The notes under the pieces are model-generated. The model had not been told where the DNA came from and made no database searches. It saw only the letters and a list, made by a program, of their open reading frames with translations. Both the position numbers and the translations under genes were made by a program. A stretch of DNA of 64,000 nt from Stratiolaelaps scimitus (taxonomy: Eukaryota; Arthropoda; Arachnida; Mesostigmata; Laelapidae): assembly GCA_019614645.1 (NCBI GenBank), contig JABWDB010000030.1, forward strand, positions 2,604,001-2,668,000, written 5' to 3'. This document shows, piece by piece, positions 61,203-64,000 of the stretch. How positions within the stretch are numbered: the stretch's first letter is position 1; each line of letters starts with the position of its first letter.

Positions 61203-61859
61203 TTAGGTTGATCCATAAGTTCCCGCGGTACGTTGGAACCCGCTGCCCTGTCCACCAAGGCTCTCTCCACCTATTTTGAACCCGACTGGTTTCGAAGTTT
61301 TTTCCCGCTCTTTACTGTGGACTGCAATTTTCGCTGTGAACTGGATTGCACTCGAAATCAGGCTCGAAAGATGGAGATTCCAGACAATAAACAAGTGCAT
61401 TTCCGACACCTGCTTTTCTTCGGCATTCGCCGTGATCTAACCGCCATCAGAAGGAGACCCGACAGGCGAGACCAAGTCATCCTTCTCCACGACAACGCAA
61501 GGCCTCACACCGCAAGAAACACCAAAGCGGCACTTGAAGTGTTCGGATGGGATGTTTTTGGGCACCCACCATATTCGCGAGACCTTGCTCCAACAGATTA
61601 CCATCTGTTTCGTTCACTGGCGAATTTCTTGAGTGACCGGCATTTCGAAGATTCAGAGGACCTTGAACCGGGGTTGGTCGCCTTTTTCAACAAAAAAAAC
61701 AGATTTTTTGGAAAAATAGAATCCGTCAGCTCAGCGAAAGGTGGGAGGAGGTCGTGAACAACAACGGGGGGTACATAATAAATATGTGAATTGGTTTAAA
61801 TCAATCTGAGTGCGTCATTTTTCAATTGTTCAACCGCTGAAACTTATGGGTCAACCTAA
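61203..61859 (+). mobile_element. Mariner (DD34D) copy 2, internally deleted, both ends intact
   Basis: 657 bp flanked by TA duplications at 61201 and 61860. Ends TTAGGTTGATCCATAAGTTC and, inverted, TTAGGTTGACCCATAAGTTT. Same family as copy 1, but opposite orientation and lacking about half of the transposase. Confidence 0.9.
61371..61757 (+). pseudogene. Mariner transposase deletion derivative (in-frame fusion)
   Basis: From ATG 61371, MEIPDNKQVHFRHLLFFGIR is joined directly to RRPDRRDQVILLHDNARPHT and APTDYHLFRSLANFL. The second HTH, linker and first catalytic Asp are deleted, yet the frame stays open to 61757. The C-terminus is shifted compared with copy 1. Cannot be an active enzyme. Confidence 0.85.
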
Positions 61860-61954
61860 TAATCAGATGTAGAATACGTGCCTCAAAAGTGTGCTTTTGT
61901 AACAATTTATTGAAATAAAGGGGGTGTTTAAAGTTTGTGAATACCACTTTTCAG

Positions 61955-62248
61955 AATAAACCGCTGCTACTGCAGAACTGAGACGAAGTTGCAAAAAAAA
62001 GGCAACGCTGTTGAACAGCACCATCTGAGGTATCCTTGCTTCAAGTAGTACTCGCTCATTCCTAGATACCGACTAGGCTGAAAATCGTTCACGGTATCAG
62101 CACAATTTTGAGAGCTTTGTTTAGCTTGCCGAGTCGGTATCTATGAATGGGCAGCCACTACTCGAAATACGGGCACTTCAGATGGCTCTGTGCGACAGCG
62201 TTGCTTTTTTGCAACTTCGTCTCAGTACTGGAGTAGCAGCGGTTTATT
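61955..62248. mobile_element. Foldback/MITE-like element with long inverted repeats
   Basis: Left arm begins AATAAACCGCTGCTACTGCA and right arm is its inverse (AATAAACCGCTGCTACTCCA). Similarity continues inward through CTGAGACGAAGTTGCAAAAA, GCAACGCTGT, CCATCTGA and ATAGATACCGACT, about 130 nt per arm around a short centre. No coding capacity. Confidence 0.8.
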
Positions 62249-62257
62249 TCTTATATA

Positions 62258-62534
62258 GTCATGAATGCTCTTTCCCACACAGGAGAGGGAGAAGTGGTCC
62301 GATGTGACAAAGTCGTTATCGATCATTATAGTTCTGTATTTTGCGAACCTTGAATCCGGTCAGCGGATCGAGAATGAAGTAGTGTTTAGCCATATAGTGT
62401 TTTCTAGAATATTCTGGCGTTATTTTTGACCGTGAGACATCAATTTATGGTGGCATAACAATTTTGATCTCATCATCGTTAAGAGAAAGCAACAGACGAT
62501 TCTTGTAACAGTCATCAAGTCATCATGGACCGTC
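62258..62534 (+). repeat. Dispersed repeat, copy 2 (inverse of 59519-59795)
   Basis: Shares GAAGTGGTCCGATGTG, TTATTTTTGACCGTG, GGCATAACAATTTTGATCTC and CATCAAGTCA with the complement of copy 1. Frequent small differences indicate an old duplication or two independent insertions. Confidence 0.75.
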
Positions 62535-62584
62535 CTGGTTTTTCCAACTGACCCTCAGCTGTTCCCCATCTGACAGGCCTCAGC
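62535..62584 (+). mobile_element. 50-bp retro-insertion with 15-bp target-site duplication
   Basis: TCATCATGGACCGTC occurs at 62520-62534 and again at 62585-62599, exactly flanking this segment. The inserted sequence (AACTGACCCTCAGCTGTTCC, TGACAGGCCTCAG) matches 49219-49262, so it is a severely truncated copy of a dispersed retroelement. Confidence 0.75.
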
Positions 62585-62599
62585 TCATCATGGACCGTC

Positions 62600-63180
62600 A
62601 ACAATATATATCTATATATCAACAACCTCCCCGTTTCCGATCACGCTTTAATTTCTTTTGACATGTTTAATTTAATTAAATTTCTTAAATTTAATTTCCT
62701 CTGGCTGTCTCATGTTCTCATGTCATCTGGTTGTATCTGTTTCAAGTGAACTTTATCTTTACATGTTCTATAATCTTGGTATCGTTTAGCTTGCTCATCT
62801 ACGTTACACTTTCTATTCTGTTGTGGTTTACTATGTATCTTCTGGTGTGATATATAAAGATGTGTAGAGCATGAGTTATGCTCTCCGTCTGGAAGAGTTT
62901 ATTTGTTGGTTTATTCAAAGAATGCTAATCCCAGAAGGACTTGCTCTGGCCTGGTATATTTTATTATGAAGGAAGATGGTGAGGGGTCGGAGTACGAGCT
63001 ATGTGCTACTCCTTTGTCAGTCTCCATCGTAGATTATCATTCAACTCCAGCATCTCGGATGCGTCGAGACTCCTCTAAGTATAGTACCTTTGAGAAGACC
63101 GTAGTTGATCATATTTTCAACTACCTATCATGAGGTGGTGCTACTACTACATCTACCTCAAAGGGACTGCTAGATGAGGA
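62600..63180 (+). pseudogene. Possible LINE endonuclease remnant
   Basis: Near 62626 the plus strand encodes NNLPVSDHALISFDMFNL, resembling the SDH catalytic end of APE endonucleases. The sequence after it (to about 63130) contains an unrecognised 76-codon frame, perhaps a decayed part of the same element. Confidence 0.35.
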
Positions 63181-63379
63181 ATAACACGGCGCCTTCTACA
63201 AACCGAAAGTGAACCTTCGAATGTATATAGTTAAAATTTTCATACGAGTCTGATAGGGTCTTGGACCCTCGCCTAGTCTCGAAGCTCTCACAACTGCGAA
63301 TTCAGAAAAATACGATAAATTGGATACATGGTTACCCACGCGACAGACAATTCAGAGTTAAAGTAAGCTGAGCTCTCCT

Positions 63380-63590
63380 GGAATGTAACCATGTGAAGTA
63401 CTCCGGGGATCTTGTGTAGACCCACTCTTCTGTGCGTTTGTGCCTCATCTTCATTATAACCTGCCAACCGGCATTGTTCACAAATTATATACAGATGACT
63501 CAAAACTATATGGAGCTTATGACACGCTAGTCGAAATGGAATTATTGAAATCCTCGATTGAAACTGTCTCCAAATTGTAAATTTATTCAA
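63380..63590 (+). pseudogene. LINE reverse-transcriptase core remnant
   Basis: LLCAFVPHLHYNLPTGIVHK then LYTDDSKLYGAYDTLVEMEL reproduces the segment ending in the YxDD catalytic motif (here YTDD) of non-LTR reverse transcriptases. It is bounded by frame breaks. Confidence 0.6.
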
Positions 63591-63618
63591 ACATACAATT
63601 AGGAATTATTTCAAGGGA

Positions 63619-64000
63619 TTATTTGGGGGGGATTAGCTGGGGACCGGGGCTTAGGCCGACATTGTCCCGAGGAAGGCGATGGCATTGCCTCTCTGCACAG
63701 CGAGTGCCAGAGGTTGCAGAAAGAGAGATCCTGCGCGCTTGTCCTTGGTGGATCAGCCTATGGTAGACCCCTTCGAGGAAAGCTTCAAAAGCAGGGGGGG
63801 AAAGGAGTTGCACAGTTGTTGACATAAGAAGGTTACGAAGCAATGCTAAAAGCAGTCCCGTGGACGTTAAATGTTGGCTGAGATTCAGCCCGAAAAACCT
63901 TTTTTGACACAAGAAGGTGCTGGAGTGTCAACCACCGCGCCGTCCCAAACGAGGTGCTGGCTTCGGTGGAAGGGGATGAGGGTGAGGCCGTCAGGGCGGC
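63619..64000 (-). pseudogene. Retroelement RT-protein C-terminus, frameshifted, runs off window
   Basis: The minus strand encodes RPDGLTLIPFHRSQHLVWDG, AVVDTPAPS and SLFLQPLALAVQRGNAIAFL, a conserved C-terminal block of a widespread animal non-LTR retroelement family. A one-base deletion within the VQRGNA codons breaks the frame, and a SINE-tail-like sequence interrupts the middle. Confidence 0.65.
63853..63898 (-). repeat. SINE tail-like segment inside the retroelement remnant
   Basis: CCGTGGACGTTAAATGTTGG then CTGAGATTCAGCCCG matches the 3' body of SINE copy C (37404-37442) and copy D (51840-51865). Confidence 0.55.

Noticed and set aside
1..64000. CRISPR arrays, operons, phage or toxin-antitoxin systems
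   Set aside because: The window is eukaryotic; no regularly spaced direct repeats or prokaryotic gene signatures were seen. TA-rich tracts are ordinary microsatellites.

Overview
This is a eukaryotic, moderately AT-rich window. Its genes have GT-AG introns, it is rich in microsatellites, and it carries many decayed mariner/Tc1 and LINE elements plus a tRNA-derived SINE. That mix suggests an arthropod. The intron sizes and repeat types would fit a mite or similar chelicerate, but that is only an inference. I found no operons, CRISPR arrays, phage genes or other prokaryotic systems.

Three cellular genes can be read. (1) On the minus strand, 17816 to 4626, a five-exon activator-type E2F transcription factor of about 386 residues. 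All its exon phases agree: a short N-terminal exon, a 37-codon exon with a cyclin-binding-type KRRL motif, the DNA-binding/dimerisation exon, a short linker exon, and a distant last exon with the pocket-protein-binding DLFD motif. (2) On the minus strand, 26435 to 25446, PIG-C, the multi-membrane subunit of GPI-GlcNAc transferase. Its conserved extreme N-terminus was not found. (3) On the plus strand, 36470 to 55409, an 18-exon TEX2 orthologue (ER lipid-transfer SMP-domain protein). The reconstructed reading frame is 1038 residues and phase-consistent at every junction. Its introns hold most of the transposon debris in the middle of the window.

Layout: 1-4.6 kb is the 3' flank of E2F with microsatellites; 4.6-17.8 kb is the E2F gene; 17.8-25.4 kb is intergenic and contains two perfect E2F-type sites; 25.4-26.4 kb is PIG-C; 26.4-36.4 kb is intergenic, with a triplet-repeat, GC-rich stretch at 28.8-30.2 kb, one orphan exon candidate near 33.1 kb and a SINE; 36.5-55.4 kb is TEX2; 55.4-58.7 kb is its 3' flank; 58.7-64 kb is a transposon nest (two mariner remnants, a Tc1-like element, a foldback element, an inverted pair of a dispersed repeat, LINE fragments and a 50-bp insertion with a 15-bp target duplication).

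The three genes have unrelated roles (cell-cycle transcription, GPI-anchor synthesis, ER lipid transfer) and show no sign of joint function beyond being neighbours. I see no convincing undescribed biological system. The most useful observations are the complete E2F and TEX2 gene models, a possible E2F autoregulatory site, and well-preserved insertion footprints of the repeat families.
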